A stretch of 34,717 nt of DNA, taken from a virus. Shown piece by piece: positions 29,468-34,717 of the stretch. Every line of letters starts with the position of its first letter. Within the stretch, counting starts at the first letter, position 1. The notes beneath the pieces were generated by a model that had not been told where the DNA came from, did not search any database, and saw only the letters and a list, made by a program, of their open reading frames with translations. Both the position numbers and the translations under genes were made by a program. The stretch covers positions 1 through 34,717 of the IMG/VR virus record IMGVR_UViG_3300037193_001415. One strand, given 5' to 3'.

Positions 29468-30385
29468 ATGCCCCGGATTTCATACGTAGAAAAGCGTTTC
29501 AGCACCACCACCATGGCTACCATCGAGCACGCGGATGGCATCTGCAGGCAGTACGCTGCGCAGGGCCTCACGCTGACCCTCAGGCAGCTCTACTATCGCT
29601 TTGTGGCCGGTGGCCTCATTCCCAATCGAGACACTGAGTACAAACGGCTGGGCACCATCCTCAATGATGCGCGGCTGGCTGGCCTCATTGACTGGCACCA
29701 CATGGAAGATAGAACGCGCAACCTCAGGGCCCTGAGCCATTGGGACACCCCCAGTGAAATGATCGACAGCGCAGCGGCCAGCTATCGCATCGACAAGTGG
29801 GCCCGCCAGCCTGAGTACCTTGAGGTCTGGATTGAGAAAGATGCGCTGGTGGGGGTGATTCGGGGCATAGCCACCACCCATGATGTGCCCTATTTCAGCT
29901 GCCGGGGGTACACCTCGCAGAGCGAAATCTGGGCAGCCGCGCAGCGCCACATCAGGCACATGAAACGGGGCCAGCGGGTGACCATTCTGCACCTAGGTGA
30001 CCATGACCCCAGCGGCATAGATATGACCCGCGATATCACAGACAGGCTGGCCCTGTTCTGCGAGTCGCATGGGTACGATGCCCCCACGGTGCAGCGGCTG
30101 GCCCTCAATTGGGACCAGATACAGCAGTATGCCCCGCCACCTAACCCGGCCAAGCTGACTGACTCGCGGGCCTATGGCTACATCAGCCGCTATGGTAATG
30201 ACAGCTGGGAACTAGACGCACTAGAGCCTACCGTCATTACAGCCCTGATTAATGACGCCATCACCGCGCACCGGGATGAGTACCTGTGGGACATTGCGGC
30301 AGACCGCGAGGCCACAGAGCGGGCCCAGCTGCAGCGCATCGCTGAGCAGTGGGATGCCATCACAGATTATCTGGGAGAGGTCTAG
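29468..30385 (+). CDS. Spo11/topoisomerase VI A-like protein (stand-alone, Topo mini-A type)
   Basis: A 305-residue protein with the two domains of type IIB topoisomerase A subunits. An N-terminal winged-helix region carries TLRQLYYRFV, with Tyr42-Tyr43 in the place of the DNA-cleaving tyrosine motif of Spo11 and Topo VI A. A Toprim domain follows with Glu123 (VWIEKDALV) and Asp178-x-Asp180 (GDHDPSG), the metal-binding set. The WHHMEDRTR block between them is conserved in phage relatives. A GHKL ATPase (B subunit) gene is not seen in the window. Such A-only proteins have been described in mobile elements as Topo mini-A. A DNA-breaking or strand-transfer role in replication or recombination is plausible but unproven. 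AAGAAAGG precedes the ATG. Confidence 0.85.
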   Translation: MPRISYVEKRFSTTTMATIEHADGICRQYAAQGLTLTLRQLYYRFVAGGLIPNRDTEYKRLGTILNDARLAGLIDWHHMEDRTRNLRALSHWDTPSEMIDSAAASYRIDKWARQPEYLEVWIEKDALVGVIRGIATTHDVPYFSCRGYTSQSEIWAAAQRHIRHMKRGQRVTILHLGDHDPSGIDMTRDITDRLALFCESHGYDAPTVQRLALNWDQIQQYAPPPNPAKLTDSRAYGYISRYGNDSWELDALEPTVITALINDAITAHRDEYLWDIAADREATERAQLQRIAEQWDAITDYLGEV

Positions 30386-30387
30386 CC

Positions 30388-30618
30388 ATGCAGCCAATCG
30401 ACCTGAGCACCTACCGCACCACCAAGGCCCTGCAGAGCCGCGTAAAGCCCCAAGACGTAGTAGTGGTCTGGGCCGTGGTCTTTCAATCCGCTGGCACCCT
30501 GCAGGCTCACATCAACCTGAGCTATGAGGCTGCAGAGCAGATGCTGGCCTACTCGCACAGCATCGGCATGCCTGCATGGCTCTGTGAGCTAGAGCTGGCA
30601 GGTGATGGCCGTGCCTAG
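30388..30618 (+). CDS. Small early protein, unknown function
   Basis: A 76-residue protein starting 2 bases after the Spo11-like gene, with GGGAGAGG as ribosome binding site. It has a strand-rich centre (QDVVVVWAVVFQSAGTLQAH) and a helical second half (YEAAEQMLAYSHSIGMPAWL), a compact alpha/beta layout. No family is recognised. Tight coupling suggests it works with, or at least is co-expressed with, the Spo11-like protein. Confidence 0.72.
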   Translation: MQPIDLSTYRTTKALQSRVKPQDVVVVWAVVFQSAGTLQAHINLSYEAAEQMLAYSHSIGMPAWLCELELAGDGRA

Positions 30619-30895
30619 AATCTACGCAGCGGTGACTGCAGCGGGCTGCCTGCTGGTGGGGGCCATTGTCAACAGCCTAGGCCTCACCATCATCGGGCTC
30701 TGCATTGCCTGTGCAGTGGTGGCCAGCGTGGCTGCTGAGGATGCGCGGGCCCGCAAGGCAGCCAAGCCTCGCAAGCCCCGCAGGTGGTACGCAGAGCCAT
30801 GCTCACTCTGCGAGGGGCTGGGCAAAGACCAGCACACCCTGCAGCCGTGCACCAAATGCCACGGCAGGGGCTGGATTGAGGGGCCACCCTTTTGA
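30611..30895 (+). CDS. Membrane protein with DnaJ-type CxxCxGxG zinc motifs
   Basis: A 94-residue protein. Residues 4-41 form two hydrophobic segments (a membrane hairpin). A basic stretch follows at 47-60, then a pair of CxxCxGxG motifs (CSLCEGLG at 64-71, CTKCHGRG at 80-87), the zinc-binding repeat of DnaJ. The layout implies a membrane-anchored zinc domain on the cytoplasmic side. A GTG start at 30611 overlaps the preceding stop as GTGCCTAG with AGGTG 6 bases upstream; ATG 30605 is the alternative. It is the last gene before the second promoter. Confidence 0.75.
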   Translation: MPRIYAAVTAAGCLLVGAIVNSLGLTIIGLCIACAVVASVAAEDARARKAAKPRKPRRWYAEPCSLCEGLGKDQHTLQPCTKCHGRGWIEGPPF

Positions 30896-30906
30896 GCCTT
30901 GAGGTG

Positions 30907-30918
30907 TGCTATCCTGTG
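30907..30918 (+). promoter_or_regulatory. Early promoter-like element, copy 2 (extended -10)
   Basis: The 12 bases TGCTATCCTGTG are identical to those at 27413-27424 and again preceded by CCTTG. Transcription would start near 30922 and give a leader of about 110 bases before the ATG at 31034. Confidence 0.6.
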
Positions 30919-30962
30919 TACCTGTTCGCAATAGTGAGAGGGGGCAGCATTCACCACACCAC

Positions 30963-30995
30963 GCGGGCCTAGCGCAATGCCCTCACTGGGCCCGC
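30963..30995 (+). other. Leader stem-loop before the MerR-like gene
   Basis: GCGGGCC (30963-30969) pairs with GGCCCGC (30989-30995) across a 19-base loop inside the 138-base gap between 30895 and 31034. The rest of that gap holds the promoter-like element and the ribosome binding site AAAGGGGAAC. Confidence 0.5.
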
Positions 30996-31033
30996 ATATC
31001 GAGAGGGCAACGGATTAAAGGGGAACACACACC

Positions 31034-31411
31034 ATGCCAGATGTAGACCTTAATCGCCTTTCGCAGATAGCCTCATTAACCGCTGAAACGGTGGCGCAAT
31101 ACACCGGATTTAGCACGCAGGTTATCCGCGCAGCCACCAAAGAGGGCCTGCTGCCCGGTACCATGACTGAGGGGGGTGGCGAGTATCGCTACAAAGTGAG
31201 CGATCTTGAGACCATCCGGCAGATTATGACCAAGCGCCACGCTGAGCCCCGCAAGCAGGGGCAGGTCAAGGCCCTGCAGACCAAGCGCAGCCTCGATAAT
31301 CTGACTGCGCAAATCAACAGCCTGATTGAGCGTGTTGACCGCATCGAGCAGCAGCTGGCTGAATCAGAGACCACCCCGGCGGTGGTCAATTCTTGGGGGT
31401 CTATGACGTAG
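31034..31411 (+). CDS. MerR/excisionase-like DNA-binding protein with C-terminal coiled coil
   Basis: A 125-residue protein. Residues 15-65 form a winged helix-turn-helix (LTAETVAQYTGFSTQVIRAA, then EYRYKVSDLETI), the pattern of MerR-type and excisionase-like proteins. From residue 75 to 110 a charged helix (LTAQINSLIERVDRIEQQLA) should form a coiled coil for dimerisation. No effector-binding domain is present. As first gene of the second early transcript it is a probable regulator of phage promoters or an accessory factor for DNA replication or excision. AAAGGGGAAC precedes the ATG. Confidence 0.78.
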   Translation: MPDVDLNRLSQIASLTAETVAQYTGFSTQVIRAATKEGLLPGTMTEGGGEYRYKVSDLETIRQIMTKRHAEPRKQGQVKALQTKRSLDNLTAQINSLIERVDRIEQQLAESETTPAVVNSWGSMT

Positions 31412-31424
31412 CTGTGAGGGCACA

Positions 31425-31455
31425 TGCGCTGGGGGCAATCTCACCCCCCAGCGCA
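31425..31455 (+). other. Intergenic stem-loop after the MerR-like gene
   Basis: A perfect 11-bp stem (TGCGCTGGGGG/CCCCCAGCGCA) with a 9-base loop, 14 bases after the stop codon. No U-tract. An ATG at 31424 in frame with the next gene lies at its foot and is rejected as a start for that reason. Confidence 0.75.
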
Positions 31456-31501
31456 GCCCACCCCGGTGAGATTGGTATTGATGCAGAAAGAGAATTGGCA
31501 G

Positions 31502-32260
31502 ATGCCAGCAGCGCGCAAATCAACCCTAGACAGCATGACCGCAAACACCAAGGCGGGGGATGCCCCGGCAGATGACCCAGACGACGTGATCCCCCAAGGG
31601 GGCCCGCAGGCCGTCTACAGCACAGAGGCCAATTTTGACCCTAAAGAGCTGAGCACCGCGAGGCTCAGTATCGCGCAGGCCCTGCACCCAGATGTGCGGG
31701 CAGGCAAGGTACGTGAGGGCCAGCTGGTGGTCACCGGGATGCCCCCCACAGAGTCAGTCATCTTGGTGGTGGCTGGCCACACCCCGCAGCGCCGATTTAT
31801 CGAGGCTGGCCAGCAACAGGCCCGCTGCTACTCGGTAGATGCGGTGGTGGGCATTGGTGACCCCGGTATTGCCTGCGCTGAGTGCCCATTCAGCAAGTGG
31901 ACTGACTCAGGCAAGAAAGACAAGACCGGCAAAACCATCAATGTGCGGCCACCCTGTGATGAGGTGGACAGCTTTCTGTGCTACAGCGTCACCCATGGGA
32001 TGCCACTGCTGTGGAATCTCAAGGGCACGGCCAAGCAGTCGGCCCGCTTTCTCAAGACCCTCGCCACTGGGCTGGGCTTTGGGAATTTCGCCATTGAGGT
32101 CACCGCAGAGACCCGCAGCAATGGGGGCAATGTCTGGCAGGTGCCCAAGGTGGTCTTGGCCAATGAGGGCCTGAGCCCTGAGGAATGCCAAGCCTACGCC
32201 ATGATTGCCCGCAGTACCGTCAAGACGGCTGGGGCCATCACCGCGCAGGCTGAGGCCTAA
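31502..32260 (+). CDS. Four-cysteine early protein, possibly nucleic-acid binding
   Basis: A 252-residue protein whose core (about 120-215) carries Cys125-x2-Cys128-x23-Cys152-x7-Cys160, a likely zinc site. Neighbouring segments include FSKWTDSGKKDKTGKT, LLWNLKGTAKQSARFLKTL and TAETRSNGGNVWQVPKVV. Similar proteins occur in early regions of other phages and have the look of single-strand DNA-binding or replication accessory proteins, but the function is not established. The first 40 residues are low complexity. ATG 31502 has GAAAGAGAA about 10 bases upstream; ATG 31481 and ATG 31535 are alternatives. Confidence 0.72.
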   Translation: MPAARKSTLDSMTANTKAGDAPADDPDDVIPQGGPQAVYSTEANFDPKELSTARLSIAQALHPDVRAGKVREGQLVVTGMPPTESVILVVAGHTPQRRFIEAGQQQARCYSVDAVVGIGDPGIACAECPFSKWTDSGKKDKTGKTINVRPPCDEVDSFLCYSVTHGMPLLWNLKGTAKQSARFLKTLATGLGFGNFAIEVTAETRSNGGNVWQVPKVVLANEGLSPEECQAYAMIARSTVKTAGAITAQAEA

Positions 32261-32267
32261 CCATATC

Positions 32268-32295
32268 GGGCAGGGCTCTGCACAGGGCCCTGCCC
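32268..32295 (+). other. Intergenic stem-loop after the four-cysteine gene
   Basis: A perfect 9-bp stem (GGGCAGGGC/GCCCTGCCC) with loop TCTGCACAGG. The stem-loop boundary GGGCTCTGC is shared with the minus-strand hairpin at 15515-15538. No U-tract. Confidence 0.72.
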
Positions 32296-32308
32296 ACTGA
32301 GGTACACC

Positions 32309-32557
32309 ATGAGCACCAAAATCACCCGATTACTCTTGACCCTACCAATGGCTTTAGTGCTGGCCCTCACGCTGACCGGCAGAGGTGCCCCGGCACAGGC
32401 AGATACGCAGGGCTGGCAGCTGTTTCAGCATGAGCTGACCAGTGAGGCATCAGCGGATGAGCTGGTCACCTTTCTGGGCACCCTTGATGCCAGCTGTGCG
32501 GTGGCCTTTCAGATCGTGCCACCGGCCCGCTTTGTGGTGATGTATGCCTGCCCCTGA
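32309..32557 (+). CDS. Small secreted protein with Sec signal peptide
   Basis: An 82-residue protein. The N-terminus is a classical signal peptide: Lys4 and Arg7, a hydrophobic core (LLLTLPMALVLALTL), then APAQA before Asp32 as a signal peptidase I site. The mature part of about 51 residues has two cysteines (LDASCAVAF and the penultimate residue), which could form a disulfide outside the membrane. No family is recognised. It lies beside two DNA-binding regulators in the early region, so superinfection exclusion, a lysogenic-conversion factor or a signal are possible roles; none can be shown from sequence. Confidence 0.75.
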   Translation: MSTKITRLLLTLPMALVLALTLTGRGAPAQADTQGWQLFQHELTSEASADELVTFLGTLDASCAVAFQIVPPARFVVMYACP

Positions 32558-32762
32558 GCCAGCCCAGCTGCCACGCATTGACCAGTACCTGAGCCGCAGC
32601 CAAGCGGCTGAGCTGCTGGGGGTACACCCCACTACGGTCTATCGCTGGGGCAAGGCTGGCCTCATCACAGAGCACCGGCTGCCCAGCGGCAAAATCCGCT
32701 ACAGCCCTGATGAGGTGGCTACCGTGCTGGCCGAAATCGCAGAGGGGGATGCAGAGCCATGA
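32544..32762 (+). CDS. BldC/MerR-like helix-turn-helix protein
   Basis: A 72-residue protein made up of one winged helix-turn-helix: QYLSRSQAAELLGVHPTTVY, RWGKAGLITEHRLPSGKIRY, SPDEVATVL. This is the BldC/excisionase-type domain common in actinobacteria and their phages. Family members act as transcription regulators or recombination directionality factors; no integrase gene is seen in the window. The start overlaps the secreted-protein gene by 14 bases, and the next gene begins in its stop (ATGA). Confidence 0.85.
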   Translation: MPAPEPAQLPRIDQYLSRSQAAELLGVHPTTVYRWGKAGLITEHRLPSGKIRYSPDEVATVLAEIAEGDAEP

Positions 32763-33151
32763 GCTTTGGGCCCACCCTGCGGGTGATGCGTGAGCGGACC
32801 CGCATAAGCCAGAGCGGACTGGCCAAGCTGGCAGCCTATGACCACAGCTATGTCAGCAGGCTAGAGGCCGGGGAACGGCTGCCCACCCGCGATGCCGTCA
32901 CCCGGCTCTGCAAGGCCATGGCGCTAGACCCAGACAGCTGTGGCACGCTGCTGGCCGCTGCTGGCTTTCTGCCTGATGACATAGGGGTGCTGTATCACCA
33001 CCCAGAGTTGGCCCAGCTTGATAGGGCACTGGCAGCCTGCACAGACCAGCAGGTACTCACCGCTGCATTGGGCACGGTGTCTTTAGTTATCAGGGCTCTG
33101 CAGGGCTCTGGGGAGAATAGCCACCACCATGGCACAGCAAAAGACTGGTAG
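32759..33151 (+). CDS. XRE/Cro-type transcription regulator
   Basis: A 130-residue protein with a typical lambda-repressor-like DNA-binding domain in residues 4-65 (LRVMRERTRISQSGLAKLAA, then HSYVSRLEAGERLPTRDAV). A helical C-terminal region follows that is too short for a LexA-like cleavage domain and lacks its motifs. It is a candidate repressor or Cro-like protein acting on the inverted sites at 27254-27274 and 27359-27379. It is transcribed in the same direction as the early genes, unlike a classical divergent repressor. Confidence 0.88.
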   Translation: MSFGPTLRVMRERTRISQSGLAKLAAYDHSYVSRLEAGERLPTRDAVTRLCKAMALDPDSCGTLLAAAGFLPDDIGVLYHHPELAQLDRALAACTDQQVLTAALGTVSLVIRALQGSGENSHHHGTAKDW

Positions 33152-33779
33152 CGCTGAACAGGATGCAGAGCAAGGTACCTACTTTGCCGCTGAGGGCAAC
33201 GTGGCCACCGTGCCAATTAAAGCCCTCGCGGGCACGCCACAGGATGCTGAGCCCCGCGAGTGCGAGGCCCCAGCGGATTTCAGCTCAGAAGAAATGCGGC
33301 TCGTGGTCAACGTCATCAAGGCCTACTGCCAGCGCAAGGGGCATATCACCATTGGGGTGGTCATGCAGCTGGGTGAGGCCTTGGGGCTAGAGCTGGCGGG
33401 CAATCTGGCGCTAGTCGATGGGGGTGCAGAGAATATCCTGCTGATGCCCCATCTGAATGAGCGGGCAGTGCGGCTGTTTCAGTACCTCGCGGATGATGAG
33501 ATTACCCACTGGCACCCGGTGAGTGAGGATAGCTATGACCGCTATGACCCCACCGGGCTGCGGGCCAAGCAACCTGCGGCTGATATCGTGCTGTGGAACC
33601 ATGACCAGCCCCAGCTCGATGCAGCGCAGTGGTACTGGCTGCCACTGGTGCTGTGTGCAGCCCGCGAGGGTGACCTGCGGGATAGGGTCATGTCGCTAGA
33701 CCTCGATGGCCTCAAAGACATTATTTCGGACTTGATTAGGCTGGGTGATGCGCCGCAGCCTGCCGACTTTCAGGCCTAA
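33129..33779 (+). CDS. Hypothetical early protein
   Basis: A 216-residue, acidic protein. The first 45 residues look disordered. Residues 48-110 are helical (MRLVVNVIKAYCQRKGHITI, MQLGEALGLELAGNLALV), and the remainder is mixed with many Trp and Tyr (HWHPVSEDSYDRYDPTG, AAQWYWLPLVL). No known domain is recognised. The CDS overlaps the XRE gene by 23 bases and has GGGGAGAA before the ATG. Confidence 0.72.
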   Translation: MAQQKTGSAEQDAEQGTYFAAEGNVATVPIKALAGTPQDAEPRECEAPADFSSEEMRLVVNVIKAYCQRKGHITIGVVMQLGEALGLELAGNLALVDGGAENILLMPHLNERAVRLFQYLADDEITHWHPVSEDSYDRYDPTGLRAKQPAADIVLWNHDQPQLDAAQWYWLPLVLCAAREGDLRDRVMSLDLDGLKDIISDLIRLGDAPQPADFQA

Positions 33780-33802
33780 CGGCCACAGGGGAATTGACCA
33801 CC

Positions 33803-34561
33803 ATGAATATCACCAAGCGATTCAAGAGCCTGCGCAAAGAGATAGACGACCTGAGCAATGAGGTGGCACTTGCCCTTGGGGCCGCTGCCGATGCGCAGTA
33901 CCAGCTCACGCGGGATGGGGTGCGCACCGCGCTGAACAGGGCCAAGCTGCCGACCATCCGCACACTGGTGCGCGAAATCCATGAGCAGGTGGGCTACATC
34001 TACAGCACCCTGCAGCCCGGAAAGGGGCTAGCCAAAGGCCAGCTAGAGCGCATTGAGGCCCAGCTAGATGGCCGTGATGAGTATATCCGGGATAGCCTGC
34101 GGGCCCGCGTAGAGGGGGTGCAGCATCAATTGACTGAACTGACCAAGGCAGCCAAGGCCGGTGACCAGCGGCTGCAGCGGTTACTGGGTGAGGGCTATGA
34201 GCTGCAAGGCCCTACTGACCATCAGCTAGACACGCTGCAGACCCAGCTTGATACCCTAGAGCTGACCCTACGGCCAGTAATGAATACCTGCGTATGGCTT
34301 GAGAGCCAGCTGCGCGAAAATGGCAGCATCAAGGCCCTGTGGGATGCGCGTACCACAGACCTGCACACCAAGCTCGATAGGCTGCTGGCTGCCCACGATA
34401 GGGGCCCGCAGCAGGTAAACGCTGGCCCTTGGGTGCTTGTCAGCAGGCTAAACACCCTGCAAGAGCGGGTGGCCAGCATCATTGAGCACCAAGACAAGCA
34501 GACTCAGGCCATAGCCACACTGGCCAGAGAGCTAGAGCTGCACCGGGGCAAGACTGAGTAG
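33803..34561 (+). CDS. Coiled-coil protein of unknown function
   Basis: A 252-residue, almost wholly helical protein with heptad-like spacing of Leu/Ile over most of its length (SLRKEIDDLSNEVALAL, LQTQLDTLELTL, LNTLQERVASIIEHQDKQ). It is rich in Gln, Arg and Glu and has no membrane segment. It could be a structural or bridging protein or an anti-host factor; no family is recognised. ATG 33803 is chosen because AGGGGAA lies upstream; a TTG at 33794 lies inside the same leader. Confidence 0.75.
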   Translation: MNITKRFKSLRKEIDDLSNEVALALGAAADAQYQLTRDGVRTALNRAKLPTIRTLVREIHEQVGYIYSTLQPGKGLAKGQLERIEAQLDGRDEYIRDSLRARVEGVQHQLTELTKAAKAGDQRLQRLLGEGYELQGPTDHQLDTLQTQLDTLELTLRPVMNTCVWLESQLRENGSIKALWDARTTDLHTKLDRLLAAHDRGPQQVNAGPWVLVSRLNTLQERVASIIEHQDKQTQAIATLARELELHRGKTE

Positions 34562-34579
34562 GGCCCTGTTCGTTACCCC

Positions 34580-34609
34580 GCTGGGGGGTGGCCACCACCA
34601 CCCCCCAGC
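34580..34609 (+). other. Intergenic stem-loop after the coiled-coil gene
   Basis: A perfect 12-bp stem (GCTGGGGGGTGG/CCACCCCCCAGC) with loop CCACCA, starting 18 bases after the stop. No U-tract. It is one of the most stable hairpins of the window. Confidence 0.78.
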
Positions 34610-34628
34610 TTGGGGAAACACCGCCACC

Positions 34629-34660
34629 ATGCTTGCGCACAGTGCGTGCAGGGCAAGCAT
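34629..34660. repeat. Inverted repeat near the right end
   Basis: ATGCTTGC (34629-34636) and GCAAGCAT (34653-34660) are perfect complements, and the inner bases contain a further short dyad (CGCA/TGCG), so a cruciform or branched hairpin is possible. No T-run follows. Confidence 0.55.
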
Positions 34661-34717
34661 AGCACCGGCCCCGCGTCACTCAATTTCGTTTATACTTCCC
34701 GGATATGACCGTCACTA
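34629..34717 (+). CDS. Possible start of a further early gene, cut by the window end
   Basis: ATG 34629 follows TTGGGGAAACACCGCCACC, the same kind of leader as the other early genes, and the frame stays open to the last complete codon, giving 29 residues (MLAHSACRASIAPAPRHS and on). The first 32 bases also form an inverted repeat, and a -10-like TATACT lies inside the frame, so the stretch could instead be non-coding with a new gene starting at ATG 34705. Low confidence. Confidence 0.3.
   Translation, partial: MLAHSACRASIAPAPRHSISFILPGYDRH
34691..34696 (+). promoter_or_regulatory. Possible -10 element (TATACT) for a leaderless gene at 34705
   Basis: TATACT ends 8 bases before an ATG at 34705-34707, the distance expected for a leaderless transcript as seen in actinobacteria. 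No recognisable -35 lies 17 bases upstream. Only four codons of the possible gene are inside the window. Confidence 0.3.

Noticed and set aside
1-34717. A closed circular genome with the left-edge gene continuing from the right end
   Set aside because: Carrying the left-edge frame back across the join meets TGA at 34706-34708 within three codons and no start codon, so the ends are not contiguous in that way.

Overview
The window is most of the late region and part of the early region of a tailed double-stranded DNA phage (siphovirus-type). The evidence is a complete, conventionally ordered set of packaging, head, neck, tail and lysis genes, including a 997-residue tape measure protein. The host is probably monoderm, Actinomycetota or possibly Chloroflexota. 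The reasons are an amidase endolysin with no spanin genes seen, a BldC/MerR-like regulator, GC-rich DNA (about 60% by eye), and GC-rich hairpins without a U-tract in many intergenic gaps. The host is inferred, not proven. No tRNA, rRNA, CRISPR array, insertion sequence, integrase, DNA polymerase or helicase gene was recognised. The two window ends do not join into an open reading frame, so this looks like a slice of a larger genome.

Layout. Positions 1-270 hold the 3' end of a rightward gene. A perfect 33-base palindromic terminator (293-325) separates it from the end of the leftward late operon. From 27161 down to 362 nearly everything is on the minus strand: small and large terminase, portal, MuF protein with a metalloprotease-like tail, small head genes, a LuxR-type DNA-binding protein, a methyltransferase, a long repeat-rich fibre, an Ig-like-sized small protein, a 26-residue membrane peptide, scaffold and major capsid protein. 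These are followed by neck proteins, tail terminator, tail tube, two tail assembly chaperones joined by a -1 frameshift, tape measure, baseplate/minor tail proteins, an amidase endolysin and holin-like membrane proteins.

A divergent control region (27162-27488) carries a pair of near-identical 21-bp inverted sites about 105 bp apart, an AT-rich stretch and a promoter-like element. Rightward from it lie early genes: a DUF932 protein, small zinc-binding proteins, and a Spo11/topoisomerase VI A-like protein with both the YY motif and a Toprim domain. Past a second copy of the same promoter 12-mer (30907-30918) come a MerR/excisionase-like regulator, a four-cysteine protein, a small secreted protein, a BldC-like regulator, an XRE regulator and a coiled-coil protein.

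Two layout habits stand out. Tightly packed genes overlap by 1, 4, 8 or 11 bases, which suggests translational coupling. Most non-overlapping junctions carry a GC-rich stem-loop between the stop codon and the next ribosome binding site. Three of these stem-loops share a near-identical 16-18 base sequence although they lie on opposite strands and in unrelated operons.
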